Assembly (NCBI RefSeq): GCF_013114825.1
Contig: NZ_JAAVLX010000005.1
Coordinates: 124,001 to 188,000, forward strand
Origin: Bradyrhizobium australiense
Lineage (GTDB): Bacteria; Pseudomonadota; Alphaproteobacteria; Rhizobiales; Xanthobacteraceae
Direction of reading: 5' to 3'
DNA: 64,000 nucleotides
In this document: one piece after another, positions 1 to 8,267 of the stretch
Layout: each line of letters opens with the position of its first letter
How positions within the stretch are numbered: position 1 is the stretch's first letter
Translations under genes and position numbers: made by a program
The notes under the pieces: model-generated
Seen by the model: only the letters and a program-made list of their open reading frames with translations
Told to the model about the DNA's origin: nothing
Databases searched by the model: none

Positions 1-103
1 TCCCTGAACGCGGCCAAACGCCCGAAAATTTGATGGCAGCTTATGACGTAAAGTGCGGCCATACTGGCCACTGATTTTGCAAACCGTGACAATGGATCGG
101 TGA
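1..103. other. Upstream edge, no confident gene
   Basis: This short stretch precedes the first gene. Two frames end in early stop codons (positions 31-33 and 72-74), so either could be the tail of a gene that begins outside the window. Neither tail shows a recognisable motif, so no product is assigned. Confidence 0.3.
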
Positions 104-1036
104 ATGCTGCGACGAACTCTCCTAGGGCTAATTTTGGTAGGCGCCGCGGGCGCCAGCATCGTCTGGTGGCTGACGATCCCGGCGGTCGTTGCCCCGGTTT
201 CGCTTTCTTCCCGCACGCCGAACCTTGCCAATGGCCTCACAACGTTCAATGCCGGAGGCTGTTCCTCCTGCCACGCCGTTCCCAACCAGCCCGATCGGCT
301 GAAACTGGGCGGCGGGCTCGCAATGCGATCGCCGTTCGGGACGTTTTACGTTCCCAATATCTCGCCTGATCCTACCTACGGTATCGGCCGATGGAGCGAA
401 GCGGATTTCGTGACCGCGGTGCTCAAGGGTACTTCGCCGGAAGGCGTGCATTATTTTCCGGCATTTCCATACGTGTCCTACCAGAACGCGACCGTCGACG
501 ACGTTCGCGACCTCTTTGCCTATCTGAAGTCGCTTGCGCCGGTGGCCGGCAAGCCGCGCGACCACGACGTGCCATTTCCGTTCAATATCCGCCGCAATGT
601 CGGCATCTGGAAATGGCTGTTCATGGACGACAGGCCTTTCACGGCGGACCCTTCGCGTTCGGCGTCATGGAATCGCGGCGCCTACCTCGTCAACGGTCTC
701 GGCCATTGCGCCGAGTGCCACAGCCCGCGCAACTTCCTCGGCGGCATCGTCGAGGCGCAACGCTTCGCAGGCGGGCCCAATCCGGAAGGTGAGGGCTGGG
801 TACCCAACATCACCCAGAAGACATTGGCCGAGTGGAGCGCGAAGGACATCGCCTACTTTCTCGAAACCGGGCAGACGCCGGACGGCGACACCGCCGGCGG
901 CCCGATGGCGCGCGTCATCAGGAACACGTCGCAATTATCGCCGGAGGATCGTGCCGCCATCGCGGAATATCTGAAGTCGCTGCCGCCGGTCGAGGGACCG
1001 CCGCGGCCGAAGAAGAAGGACGCAGAAAAGTCGTGA
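104..1036 (+). CDS. Diheme c-type cytochrome, membrane-anchored or exported
   Basis: The 310-residue protein starts with a hydrophobic segment (residues about 5-27) that serves as a signal peptide or N-terminal anchor, so the hemes lie in the periplasm. Two CxxCH heme c sites are visible: CSSCH with C53, C56 and H57, and CAECH with C202, C205 and H206. Spacing fits two class I cytochrome c domains, as in cytochrome subunits of periplasmic alcohol or sugar dehydrogenases. The tail is rich in lysine and proline. It should pass electrons between a periplasmic dehydrogenase and the respiratory chain. No dehydrogenase subunit lies downstream, and the upstream neighbour is outside the window, so the partner is unknown. 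The heme sites make the cytochrome call firm; the pathway is inference. Confidence 0.88.
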   Translation: MLRRTLLGLILVGAAGASIVWWLTIPAVVAPVSLSSRTPNLANGLTTFNAGGCSSCHAVPNQPDRLKLGGGLAMRSPFGTFYVPNISPDPTYGIGRWSEADFVTAVLKGTSPEGVHYFPAFPYVSYQNATVDDVRDLFAYLKSLAPVAGKPRDHDVPFPFNIRRNVGIWKWLFMDDRPFTADPSRSASWNRGAYLVNGLGHCAECHSPRNFLGGIVEAQRFAGGPNPEGEGWVPNITQKTLAEWSAKDIAYFLETGQTPDGDTAGGPMARVIRNTSQLSPEDRAAIAEYLKSLPPVEGPPRPKKKDAEKS

Positions 1037-1058
1037 CGGAAAATAACGTCGCGCGCCG

Positions 1059-1856
1059 TTAGGGCGTCAGAGCCGCGGTAATCGGCTCGCGCCTTTCCGG
1101 CAGGGTGGGCACGATCGTCAACGGCTTGCGCGGCACGGGCGGCGACGTGGCGCTTTTGCTCCGTCGCAAATCCGTAGCACGCTTGGTGGCCGCGATGTCG
1201 GCCAACGGGCGATCGGAATCGGCCATGCGGTACAGCACCAAGCCGCGATCGAAATAGGCGGCGGCGAAGCGCGGATAATATTGAACACCCAGATTGTACG
1301 TGGCGAACGCCGGTACAGGCTCGAAGCGGCCGAGGGCGGCGGTGGCCAATTCCTTCGCTGCGGAGGCCAGTGCGACCGCTCCGCCGGTTGAAGCCTCTCC
1401 ATCACGCTGGATGCGTACTTCGTCCTGCGCCGGAGCATCGGGCTGCGCGGCCGCAACTTCTTGCGCGCCGCTGGCAGTTCTGTCGGCCAGCATTTCGGCG
1501 GCGCCGGGCGGCTTTGAAAACAACCCGAACACGGTGTAGCCGCCGACCAGCACCGCGGAAATGACCGTTGCCGCCATCGTGTTGGAGGCGACCTTTCGTA
1601 CGGTCTCGTAGGTGCGGATCGCATTCGTGGCAGGTGGCTGCAGCGCAATGGCCAGTAGTTCATCGTAGGTCGCGCGCTGCTCGGCATCAGTCAGGATATC
1701 ATAGGCGCGCACCAATTCCCTGAATCTCAGCGCAGCATCGGGATTGTCGGGATTGACATCGGGATGGGTCGACTTCGCGGCCTTGCGGAACGCCTTCCGC
1801 AATTCCTCCGCGTCATCGCTCGGAAGCGCTCCGAGCAAATCGTACAGCGTCCCCAT
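1059..1856 (-). CDS. DnaJ-domain membrane protein
   Basis: The 265-residue protein begins with a J-domain (residues about 3-68) that contains the diagnostic HPD tripeptide, so it probably stimulates an Hsp70 ATPase. A single transmembrane segment follows at about residues 95-112. The rest is alanine-rich and includes a stretch about a protein-repeat-like 'YNLGVQYYPRFAAAYFDRG' motif that resembles a TPR unit. It lacks the G/F region and zinc finger of true DnaJ, so it is a type III J-protein, not the main DnaJ. It is convergent with the upstream cytochrome and has no operon partner. The tail beyond the TPR-like motif is not conserved in any way I recognise. Confidence 0.85.
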   Translation of the reverse strand: MGTLYDLLGALPSDDAEELRKAFRKAAKSTHPDVNPDNPDAALRFRELVRAYDILTDAEQRATYDELLAIALQPPATNAIRTYETVRKVASNTMAATVISAVLVGGYTVFGLFSKPPGAAEMLADRTASGAQEVAAAQPDAPAQDEVRIQRDGEASTGGAVALASAAKELATAALGRFEPVPAFATYNLGVQYYPRFAAAYFDRGLVLYRMADSDRPLADIAATKRATDLRRSKSATSPPVPRKPLTIVPTLPERREPITAALTP

Positions 1857-2472
1857 GGTGGTACTCGCGACTGTTTCCCCCTCGGAACGTGCCCCGCCGC
1901 GGAGCTTCCGATTGACGACGCCCTAGGTAATGAAAAATATCAAGGCGGTAGGATGATCCTCTTATGGCAAAAGCATGCCATGGTTAACGCCGTTAACCAT
2001 TTGGGTCGCTCAATTGGCGTGGGGAGGCGGGCAGGGCCAGACCTATCGTCCGCGCCAGGACGCCGCGTAAAGCGCGATGTAGGTTGAGGAGGCACGCTCC
2101 AATCCCCGTCATCTCCGGGATGAACGCAATTGCGTTCACCGTGGGAGCGCGAAGCGCGTCTCGAAGGATGAAAGCCCGACTGTGGCCGATTCATTCCTTC
2201 GAGCTCACTTCGCGCGCACTTTATAAGCGCGAGTGCGCTTATTCCTGAGATGACGGATTTGGATTAAATGCGCCGCTTCGACTCAGTGTCGCTCGCGCTA
2301 AGCGAGCCGCGCAATCCCAAGATCGTGACAACCCCGTTCAACACACGCATTCGCCGGCTCCCTCGGAAATCGCGCACCAGCGCATCGATGCTTCTCTTGA
2401 ACAATGCGACGTCGCCCCGGCGCGGCCATGCGTGGGCGTAGGATTTCGAAAGGCGGGGAGGCGGGTCGATGC
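1857..2472. other. Non-coding gap with a composite palindromic element
   Basis: About 615 bases lie between the J-protein gene start and the end of the small Lrp-type gene. No reading frame here looks real. The stretch from about 2106 to 2256 is a multi-stem palindromic element, described separately. The remainder, 1857-2105 and 2257-2472, shows nothing I can identify, though the promoter of the J-protein gene should lie near 1857-1950. Confidence 0.6.
2106..2256. repeat. Composite imperfect palindrome (intergenic repeat)
   Basis: Outer arms CCGTCATCTC (2106-2115) and GAGATGACGG (2247-2256) are perfect inverted copies. Inside lie a perfect 16-base palindrome, GAACGCAATTGCGTTC (2122-2137), and a larger imperfect stem formed by 2145-2170 with 2190-2216. 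The motif around GAAGCGCGTCTCGAAGGATG resembles a palindromic family I associate with Bradyrhizobium intergenic DNA. That family link is from memory. Confidence 0.6.
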
Positions 2473-2718
2473 CTAACCCGTGCCGAACGCCTTGAAGGTG
2501 ATGATGGTATGGGTGTCCTGGATGCCCGGAATCACCTGCACCTTCTCGTTGACGAAATGGCCGATGTCGGTGTCCTTGTCGACGTAGAACTTGACCAGCA
2601 GATCGTAATCGCCGGCGGTGGAGTAGATCTCGGAGGCGATCTCGGCCTCCGCGAGCGCATTGGCGACGGCATAGGATTGGCCGAGCTTGCATTTGAACTG
2701 GACGAAAAAAGGAACCAT
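2473..2718 (-). CDS. Lrp/AsnC-type ligand-binding (RAM) domain protein without HTH
   Basis: The 81-residue protein matches the C-terminal ligand-binding and oligomerisation domain of Lrp/AsnC regulators: a beta-alpha-beta-beta-alpha-beta layout with a central 'GDYDLLV' strand and 'VIPGIQDTHT' near the end. No helix-turn-helix precedes it. Stand-alone proteins of this kind are a known family and form ring oligomers that bind amino acids. The ATG at 2718 is chosen because homologous domains start just there; longer upstream extension in the same frame has no regulator-like sequence. It is divergent from thiD. The ligand cannot be read from sequence. Confidence 0.82.
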   Translation of the reverse strand: MVPFFVQFKCKLGQSYAVANALAEAEIASEIYSTAGDYDLLVKFYVDKDTDIGHFVNEKVQVIPGIQDTHTIITFKAFGTG

Positions 2719-2850
2719 CGCTGTCGTCTCCGAATTGGTTGGTCCCAATAGGCCAAAAACCGTCGATAATGGCAAGCCAGCTTGCTGCCCATGCCATGGC
2801 GCGGTAGGACAATCCATGGCCTTCAACCTACGATTTGCGCGAGTCTTGCG

Positions 2851-3648
2851 ATGACGCCGATCGCGCTGACCATCGCGGGCTCCGATTCCTCTGGCGGGGC
2901 CGGCATCCAGGCCGACCTGAAGACCTTTGCCGCACTCGGCGTCTACGGCGCCTCCGTGATCACGGCGCTGACCGCACAGAATACCCTGGGCGTCAGCGGT
3001 ATCCATCAGATGCCAGCGGAATTCGTGACCGCGCAAATCGATGCGGTGTTTTCCGATCTCGACGTCGGAGCGGTCAAGATCGGCATGGTGGCGCAGGCAT
3101 CAGTTATCGACGCCATCGTTGCCGGCCTCAAGCGCTGGTCGCCGAAGCATGTCGTGGTCGATCCCGTGATGGTGGCAACCTCCGGCGACCGGCTGCTGGC
3201 TGCGGAAGCGGTCGAGGCGCTTAGGACAAAACTGATTCCGCTTGCTTCGGTCATTACGCCCAATTTGCCGGAAGCCGCCGCGCTGCTCAACGAACCGGTG
3301 GCTGCGGGTGAGACCGCCGTCGAAAGCCAGGGCAGGCGATTGCTGGCGATGGGATGCAAGGCGGTATTGATCAAGGGCGGCCACGGGGAGGGCGCCGAGA
3401 GCACCGACTATCTGGTTGGCGCGAACGGCACGATCGTGCTGGCCGCGCCGCGTGTGGCAACGAAGAATACGCACGGCACCGGCTGCTCGTTATCGTCGGC
3501 GATTGCGGCGGAGCTCGCGAAAGGTGAGGCCATGGAAACCGCCGTGCGTAACGCGAAGGCGTGGGTCAGCACTGCGATTGCGGCGGCAGACCGGTTCAGC
3601 GTCGGGCATGGCCATGGTCCCGTGCATCATTTTCACAGATTTTATTAG
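2851..3648 (+). CDS. thiD: Hydroxymethylpyrimidine/phosphomethylpyrimidine kinase
   Basis: This 265-residue cytoplasmic enzyme phosphorylates hydroxymethylpyrimidine and then its monophosphate, giving HMP-PP for thiamine synthesis. The N-terminal 'AGSDSSGGAGIQADLKTF' motif is the signature of the ThiD branch of the ribokinase fold. The C-terminal 'THGTGCSLSSA' carries the anion hole and catalytic residues. Length equals the family norm of about 265. An upstream in-frame start at 2782 exists but adds 23 residues with no family similarity, so the ATG at 2851 is used. No other thi gene or TPP riboswitch is visible nearby. Confidence 0.95.
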   Translation: MTPIALTIAGSDSSGGAGIQADLKTFAALGVYGASVITALTAQNTLGVSGIHQMPAEFVTAQIDAVFSDLDVGAVKIGMVAQASVIDAIVAGLKRWSPKHVVVDPVMVATSGDRLLAAEAVEALRTKLIPLASVITPNLPEAAALLNEPVAAGETAVESQGRRLLAMGCKAVLIKGGHGEGAESTDYLVGANGTIVLAAPRVATKNTHGTGCSLSSAIAAELAKGEAMETAVRNAKAWVSTAIAAADRFSVGHGHGPVHHFHRFY

Positions 3649-3657
3649 CTGTCGTCG

Positions 3658-3748
3658 CGTAGCCCGGATGGAGCGAAGCGCAATCCGGGTACGGTCAATC
3701 CGCATGTAAGACGGGCCCCGGATTGCGCTTCGCTCCATCCGGGCTACG
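3658..3748. repeat. 32-bp perfect inverted repeat, Bradyrhizobium-type palindrome
   Basis: The left arm 3658-3689 and right arm 3717-3748 are perfect 32-base reverse complements separated by 27 bases. Each arm contains GTAGCCCGGATGGAGCGAAG or its complement. I recognise this as a widespread intergenic palindrome of Bradyrhizobium and relatives. It sits just past thiD, and as RNA it would form a very strong hairpin that could end transcription or stabilise the 3' end. Confidence 0.85.
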
Positions 3749-3844
3749 CATACATGCTCCCGTGTCGCTTGCCTGTCGCATCGCGCTGCTATCCGCGAGA
3801 GAAGGGCGCGGCATTGATTCTCGTGGGGCTATCGGTCGCGTGAA

Positions 3845-3862
3845 CAGTCATCGCCCTGTCAC
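3845..3862 (+). promoter_or_regulatory. Candidate Pho box upstream of plcP
   Basis: Two 7-base units, CAGTCAT (3845-3851) and CTGTCAC (3856-3862), are separated by 4 bases. This is the architecture of the PhoB site (CTGTCAT-N4-CTGTCAT), and each unit matches 6 of 7. It ends 23 bases before the plcP ATG, which is short, so the transcript may have a very small leader or start at the TTG at 3901. Confidence 0.6.
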
Positions 3863-3885
3863 AGAAATCTGTTAGGTGCACAGGT

Positions 3886-4698
3886 ATGGGCAGTGACTCC
3901 TTGAGTGAAGAGAGCCCCGAACGGCGCTTTCGTACCTTGTTTATCTCCGACGTCCATCTGGGAGCCCGCGGCTCGCAAGCCGACCGTTTGCTGGACTTCC
4001 TCAAGAGTCACGACGCCGACACCATCTATCTCGTCGGCGATATCGTCGATGGTTGGGCGTTGAAGTCGAGCTGGTACTGGCCGCAATCGCACAATGACTT
4101 CGTGCAGAAGATGCTGCGCAAGGCGCGCAAGGGCGCCAAGGTCATCTACGTGCCGGGCAATCACGACGAGTTCCTGCGCAACTATTACGGCACGCATTTC
4201 GGCGGCATCGACGTGGTGGAAAACACCATCCATGCCGGCGTCGATGGCAAGCGCTATCTCGTCATCCACGGTGACATCTTCGATCTCGTCGTGCAGAACG
4301 CGCGCTGGCTCGCGCATCTCGGTGACAAGGCCTACGACTTCGCCATTCAGATGAACCGGCTCGTCAACTTCTTCCGGCGCATGTTCGGCGTGCCCTATTG
4401 GTCGCTTTCGCAATGGGCGAAGCTGAAGGTCAAGAACGCCGTGAACTACATCGGTGCGTTCGAAAAGACCTTGGCTGGCGAGGCGCGACGGCACGGCGCC
4501 GACGGCGTCATCTGCGGCCACATCCACTATGCCACCATCCGAGATGAGCACGGCATCCGCTACATGAATTGCGGCGACTGGGTGGAAAGCTGCACCGCGC
4601 TCGCCGAGCACGAGGACGGCCGGTTCGAGATCATCACCTGGACCGATCCGCTGCGAAGGACGGCGCCCATTCCCCGTGTCGCGGCGCGCGCTGCATGA
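3886..4698 (+). CDS. plcP: PlcP-type phospholipase C (LpxH-like metallophosphoesterase)
   Basis: The 270-residue protein has all calcineurin-type metal motifs: DVH (D22, H24), GD (D52), GNHDE (N92, H93) and GHIH (H212, H214). It resembles UDP-2,3-diacylglucosamine hydrolases. However, the gene overlaps a glycosyltransferase of the Agt type by ATGA, and this pair is the lipid-remodelling cassette known from Sinorhizobium, Agrobacterium and marine bacteria. There PlcP cleaves phosphatidylcholine and related phospholipids to diacylglycerol during phosphate starvation. A candidate Pho box immediately upstream supports that role. An LpxH function in lipid A synthesis is the main alternative; the neighbour makes it less likely. 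Confidence 0.82.
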   Translation: MGSDSLSEESPERRFRTLFISDVHLGARGSQADRLLDFLKSHDADTIYLVGDIVDGWALKSSWYWPQSHNDFVQKMLRKARKGAKVIYVPGNHDEFLRNYYGTHFGGIDVVENTIHAGVDGKRYLVIHGDIFDLVVQNARWLAHLGDKAYDFAIQMNRLVNFFRRMFGVPYWSLSQWAKLKVKNAVNYIGAFEKTLAGEARRHGADGVICGHIHYATIRDEHGIRYMNCGDWVESCTALAEHEDGRFEIITWTDPLRRTAPIPRVAARAA

Positions 4699-5753
4699 CG
4701 CATATCCTGGTCGCGACCGATGCGTGGCATCCCCAGGTCAACGGGGTGGTGCGCACGCTGACTGCGATGGCTGAGGCGGCCAGGGGGCTTGGCGTCGAGG
4801 TGAGTTTCCTGACGCCGCAATCGTTTCGCACGTTTGCGATGCCGAGCTACCCCGACCTGCGGCTGGCTCTGCCGCTCCCCGGCAAGATCGCGCAACTGAT
4901 CGAGCAGGCAAAGTCCGACAGCATTCATATCGCGACCGAAGGCCCGATCGGGCTTTTGGTGAGGCGCTATTGCCGCAAGCGCGGCCTGCCGTTCACCACG
5001 AGCTTTCACACCCGGTTTCCGGAATATGTCTCGGCGCGCTCGCCGATTCCGGAATCCTGGGTTTGGCGGGCGCTGCGTGCCTTCCACCGGCCGAGCCGGG
5101 CAGTGATGGCGGCGACGCCGGCGCTGGCGGCCGAGTTGCGTATGCGCGGTTTTCGCAATGTGGTGCTGTGCTCACGCGGCGTCGATACCTCGCTATTTCA
5201 TCCGCGCAGCGTCGATCTCTGTTTACCGATGCCGGTCTATCTCAGCGTCGGCCGTGTCGCGGTAGAGAAGAATCTCGAAGCCTTCCTCGACCTCGATCTG
5301 CCCGGCACCAAGCTCGTCGTCGGCGATGGTCCAGCGCGAATGGCGCTGGAGCGGAAATATCCGGACGCGGTGTTTCTCGGCGCGCGCCACGGCGAGGAAT
5401 TGGCCGAAATCTACGCGGCAGCCGATATTTTCGTCTTTCCCAGCAAGACCGACACGTTTGGCCTGGTGCTGCTGGAAGCGCTGGCCACCGGGCTGCCGGT
5501 CGCAGCTTTCCCGGTCACCGGTCCCCGCGACGTCATCGGCTCGGCGCCCGTCGGCGTCCTCAACGAGGATTTGCGCACCGCCTGCCTGGAAGCACTGCAG
5601 ATATCGCGGCAAGCCTGCGTCGAATTCGTCGCTGGCCACACTTGGCGGGCCTCAGCACGGGTTTTTGTCGAACAAGCCCTGTATAGCCGCGCGGTCGAGC
5701 CGGCAGGCGAGGTGGCCGAATTTGTGGCGGAAGACCCGCATTTCGCCGCCTGA
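4695..5753 (+). CDS. agt: GT4 glycosyltransferase, Agt-like glycolipid synthase
   Basis: This 352-residue GT-B fold enzyme has the N-terminal 'DAWHPQVNGVVRTL' motif of the family that uses diacylglycerol as acceptor. The C-terminal half carries 'TDTFGLVLLEALATG', the donor-binding EX7E region with Asp in place of the first Glu. It probably transfers glucose and/or glucuronic acid from UDP-sugars to the diacylglycerol released by PlcP, giving phosphorus-free membrane glycolipids. Its ATG overlaps the plcP stop codon (ATGA, 4695-4698), so the two are translationally coupled. Longer in-frame extension upstream is just plcP sequence in another frame. Sugar specificity cannot be read here. Confidence 0.82.
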   Translation: MTHILVATDAWHPQVNGVVRTLTAMAEAARGLGVEVSFLTPQSFRTFAMPSYPDLRLALPLPGKIAQLIEQAKSDSIHIATEGPIGLLVRRYCRKRGLPFTTSFHTRFPEYVSARSPIPESWVWRALRAFHRPSRAVMAATPALAAELRMRGFRNVVLCSRGVDTSLFHPRSVDLCLPMPVYLSVGRVAVEKNLEAFLDLDLPGTKLVVGDGPARMALERKYPDAVFLGARHGEELAEIYAAADIFVFPSKTDTFGLVLLEALATGLPVAAFPVTGPRDVIGSAPVGVLNEDLRTACLEALQISRQACVEFVAGHTWRASARVFVEQALYSRAVEPAGEVAEFVAEDPHFAA

Positions 5754-5805
5754 CATCACCTGAAACTGTATTGCCCGCCGGTCGTCTTGCGCGATACAAG
5801 TGTGC

Positions 5806-6795
5806 ATGACGGAAAAAGCCTCAACGGCACCGGTCGGTGCCGCAGATATCGATGCGGCGGCGCGGGTTGTAGCCCCGTTCGCGGTGCGGACGCCACTGCT
5901 GTCGTTCCCCGTTCTCAACGAGCGCGTCGGGACCAAGGTCTTTCTGAAGCCCGAAATGCTGCAGCGGACCGGATCGTTCAAGTTCCGCGGCGCCTTCAAC
6001 AAGCTGGCCTCGATCCCGCAGGACAGGCGCGGTGGCGGGGTGGTCGCATTCTCTTCCGGCAACCACGCCCAGGGCGTGGCGGCGGCGGCGCAGATCCTCA
6101 ACATGCAGGCGACCATCGTAATGCCGGCGGACTCTCCGGTCACCAAGCGCGAGCGCACCAAGGGCTATGGGGCGGAAGTGGTGCTCTACGACCGCGACAA
6201 GGAAGACCGCGAAGCGATCGCCAACGGCATCGCCGACAAGCGCGGCGCGACGCTGGTGCGGCCCTATGACGATCCCTTGGTGATCGCAGGGCAGGGCACT
6301 GCGGGCCGGGAAATCGCCGAGGACATGACGGCGCTCGGGCTCGTGCCCGATATCGTGGTCGCGCCAGCCTCCGGCGGCGGGCTGATCGCCGGCGTCGCGA
6401 CGGCGGTGAAGGCAAAATTTCCGCAAGCGCAGGTGATTGTCGCCGAGCCCAAGGACTACGACGATCACGGCCTCTCGCTCCGCGCTGGGCACCGCGAGGC
6501 GCATCACGCCGCGGGCCGCACCATCTGCGACGCGCTGATGGCGGCGATGCCGGGCGAACTCACCTTCTCGATCAACAGCAAGCTGCTCGCGAATGGCGTG
6601 ACCGCATCCGACGAGGAAGTTGGCGCGGCGGTGGCCTATGCCTATCGGGAATTGAAGCTGGTGGTCGAGCCCGGCGGCGCCGTCGGCCTCGCCGCCTTGC
6701 TGGCCGGCCGCATCGATGCCAGGGGAAAGAACGTCGTCATCGTGCTTTCCGGCGGTAACATCGACGCGGACCTGTTCGCCAGCCTCGTGGCCTGA
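5806..6795 (+). CDS. Threonine/serine dehydratase, PLP-dependent, no ACT domain
   Basis: The 329-residue protein is a fold-type II PLP enzyme. 'TGSFKFRGA' carries the Schiff-base lysine K59, 'SSGNHAQGVA' binds the substrate carboxylate, 'SGGGLIAG' is the phosphate-binding loop, and 'LSGGN' ends the PLP site. It should deaminate L-threonine to 2-oxobutyrate and perhaps L-serine to pyruvate. Because the C-terminal ACT regulatory domain of biosynthetic IlvA is absent, it is more like the catabolic TdcB type or serine racemases. A GTG at 5800 is an alternative start, but ATG at 5806 is closer to the family norm. It stands alone between agt and the next gene. Confidence 0.88.
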   Translation: MTEKASTAPVGAADIDAAARVVAPFAVRTPLLSFPVLNERVGTKVFLKPEMLQRTGSFKFRGAFNKLASIPQDRRGGGVVAFSSGNHAQGVAAAAQILNMQATIVMPADSPVTKRERTKGYGAEVVLYDRDKEDREAIANGIADKRGATLVRPYDDPLVIAGQGTAGREIAEDMTALGLVPDIVVAPASGGGLIAGVATAVKAKFPQAQVIVAEPKDYDDHGLSLRAGHREAHHAAGRTICDALMAAMPGELTFSINSKLLANGVTASDEEVGAAVAYAYRELKLVVEPGGAVGLAALLAGRIDARGKNVVIVLSGGNIDADLFASLVA

Positions 6796-6968
6796 CCAGA
6801 ACGCAGACGTCGGCACAATTTCAGCATCGCCGCGAACGGACTCCTGCGCGCTCCCGCCGTTCAATAACGATTGAACGGCAGAACCTTGACGGATGCGACA
6901 ACGACAGCGAGGTTGCGCGCAACGAAGGTCTTTGAAAAGATCTGGATCGAACCAGGTCTGCCGGGAGA

Positions 6969-8201
6969 ATGGCAATGCGGGCCGCGCTGACTGTTTTGTC
7001 TCTCGTGGTCGTGTTCGGTACGCCCACTGCTCACGCCCAGTACACCGCGAAGGAATGGCCCGAAGGGCCGAGCAAGGCAAGGTTCGCTGCGGTCTGCGAT
7101 AGTTGCCACGACATCAACCGCATCCGCGTCGGCTATACGGCGGAGGGCTGGCTCTCGGTCGTGCGCATGATGCAGAACGTGAACGCGCCGGTTCCCGCTG
7201 AAGAGTGGGGTGCCATGACCGATTATCTCATCAAGAATTTTCCCGAACGGCCGCGGCCACCGGCCGCCATCATCGACGGCCCGGTGAAGGCCGAGATCAG
7301 GATGTGGGATGTTCCAACCCTCGGCTCGCGCCCGCACGATCCGCTTGCGGCGCGGGACGGTTCGATCTGGTGGACCGGACAGCTCGCCAACAAGCTCGGC
7401 CGGCTCGACCCGAAGACCGGCGCCATCCGGGAATACACGCTCAAGTCGGCGTTCACAGGGCCGCACGGGCTGGCCGAGGACAAGACCGGCAATATCTGGT
7501 TCACCGGCAACAGCGCCGCGTTGATCGGCAGGCTCGATCCGTCGACCGGCCTCGTCTCCGAATACCCGCTGCCGGATCCCAGCGCAAAGGATCCTCACAC
7601 GCTCAATTTCGACCAGAGTGGAATGCTGTGGTTCACCGTCCAGCAGGCGAATATGATCGGGCGGCTCGATCCTGCAACCGGCGAAATCAAGCTCGTGACC
7701 TCGCCGACGCCGAAGTCGCGGCCCTATGGCCTCAAAATAAACGGCCAAGGGATGCCTGTTGTCGTCGAGTTCGGCACCAACAAGATTGCAACCATCGATC
7801 CCCAGACGATGGCGATCAAGGAATATGCGCTGCCGAACCCGGCCGCCCGGCCGCGGCGGCTTGCGATCGATCCCGACGGCATGGTCTGGTATGCCGATTT
7901 TTCGCGCGGCTATCTCGGGCGGCTTGACCTTGCGACGGGCGACGTGAAGGAGTGGCCTTCGCCGAGCGGCGCGAAGTCGGAACCTTACGGCATCGTCTTC
8001 ACGAACAAGGCGGTGTGGTACAGCGAGTCCGCGGCCAAGCCAAACACGATCGTGCGGTTCGATCCGGCGACCGAACAATTCCAGAGCTGGGCGATTCCCG
8101 GCGGTGGCGATATCGTGCGCAATATGGATGTCGCACCCAACGGCAATCCGGTTATCGCGGACAGCCTGACGAACCAGATCGGGCTGGTCGACATCAAGTA
8201 G
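6969..8201 (+). CDS. Secreted fusion of heme c domain and Vgb-type beta-propeller
   Basis: The 410-residue protein starts with a signal peptide (residues 1-24, cleavage after AHA). A short cytochrome-like domain follows with one CDSCH heme site (C43, C46, H47) and 'MMQNVNAP', likely supplying a distal ligand. From about residue 100 to the end, six repeats of the type 'GNIWFT...IGRLDP.TG' form a beta-propeller like virginiamycin B lyase (Vgb). Streptogramin cleavage is not assured, since most Vgb-fold proteins are uncharacterised. The heme points to a periplasmic redox enzyme. The start at 6969 has a GGGAGA ribosome site. It is followed by a terminator-like hairpin. Confidence 0.82.
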   Translation: MAMRAALTVLSLVVVFGTPTAHAQYTAKEWPEGPSKARFAAVCDSCHDINRIRVGYTAEGWLSVVRMMQNVNAPVPAEEWGAMTDYLIKNFPERPRPPAAIIDGPVKAEIRMWDVPTLGSRPHDPLAARDGSIWWTGQLANKLGRLDPKTGAIREYTLKSAFTGPHGLAEDKTGNIWFTGNSAALIGRLDPSTGLVSEYPLPDPSAKDPHTLNFDQSGMLWFTVQQANMIGRLDPATGEIKLVTSPTPKSRPYGLKINGQGMPVVVEFGTNKIATIDPQTMAIKEYALPNPAARPRRLAIDPDGMVWYADFSRGYLGRLDLATGDVKEWPSPSGAKSEPYGIVFTNKAVWYSESAAKPNTIVRFDPATEQFQSWAIPGGGDIVRNMDVAPNGNPVIADSLTNQIGLVDIK

Positions 8202-8215
8202 GAGATCAAACAGAA

Positions 8216-8246
8216 CCGGGCAGCGCAGGCGCTCTGCCCGGATTTT
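8216..8246 (+). terminator. Terminator-like hairpin after the heme/Vgb gene
   Basis: Arms CCGGGCAG (8216-8223) and CTGCCCGG (8234-8241) are perfect complements with a 10-base loop, followed by ATTTTGG. The U tract is weak. It lies between two convergent genes and could act for both. Confidence 0.55.
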
Positions 8247-8267
8247 GGCTGCACGAGGCTGTTTGAG

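Noticed and set aside
2782..2850. Earlier start of thiD
   Set aside because: The extra 23 residues have no family similarity, and the family starts at the ATG at 2851.
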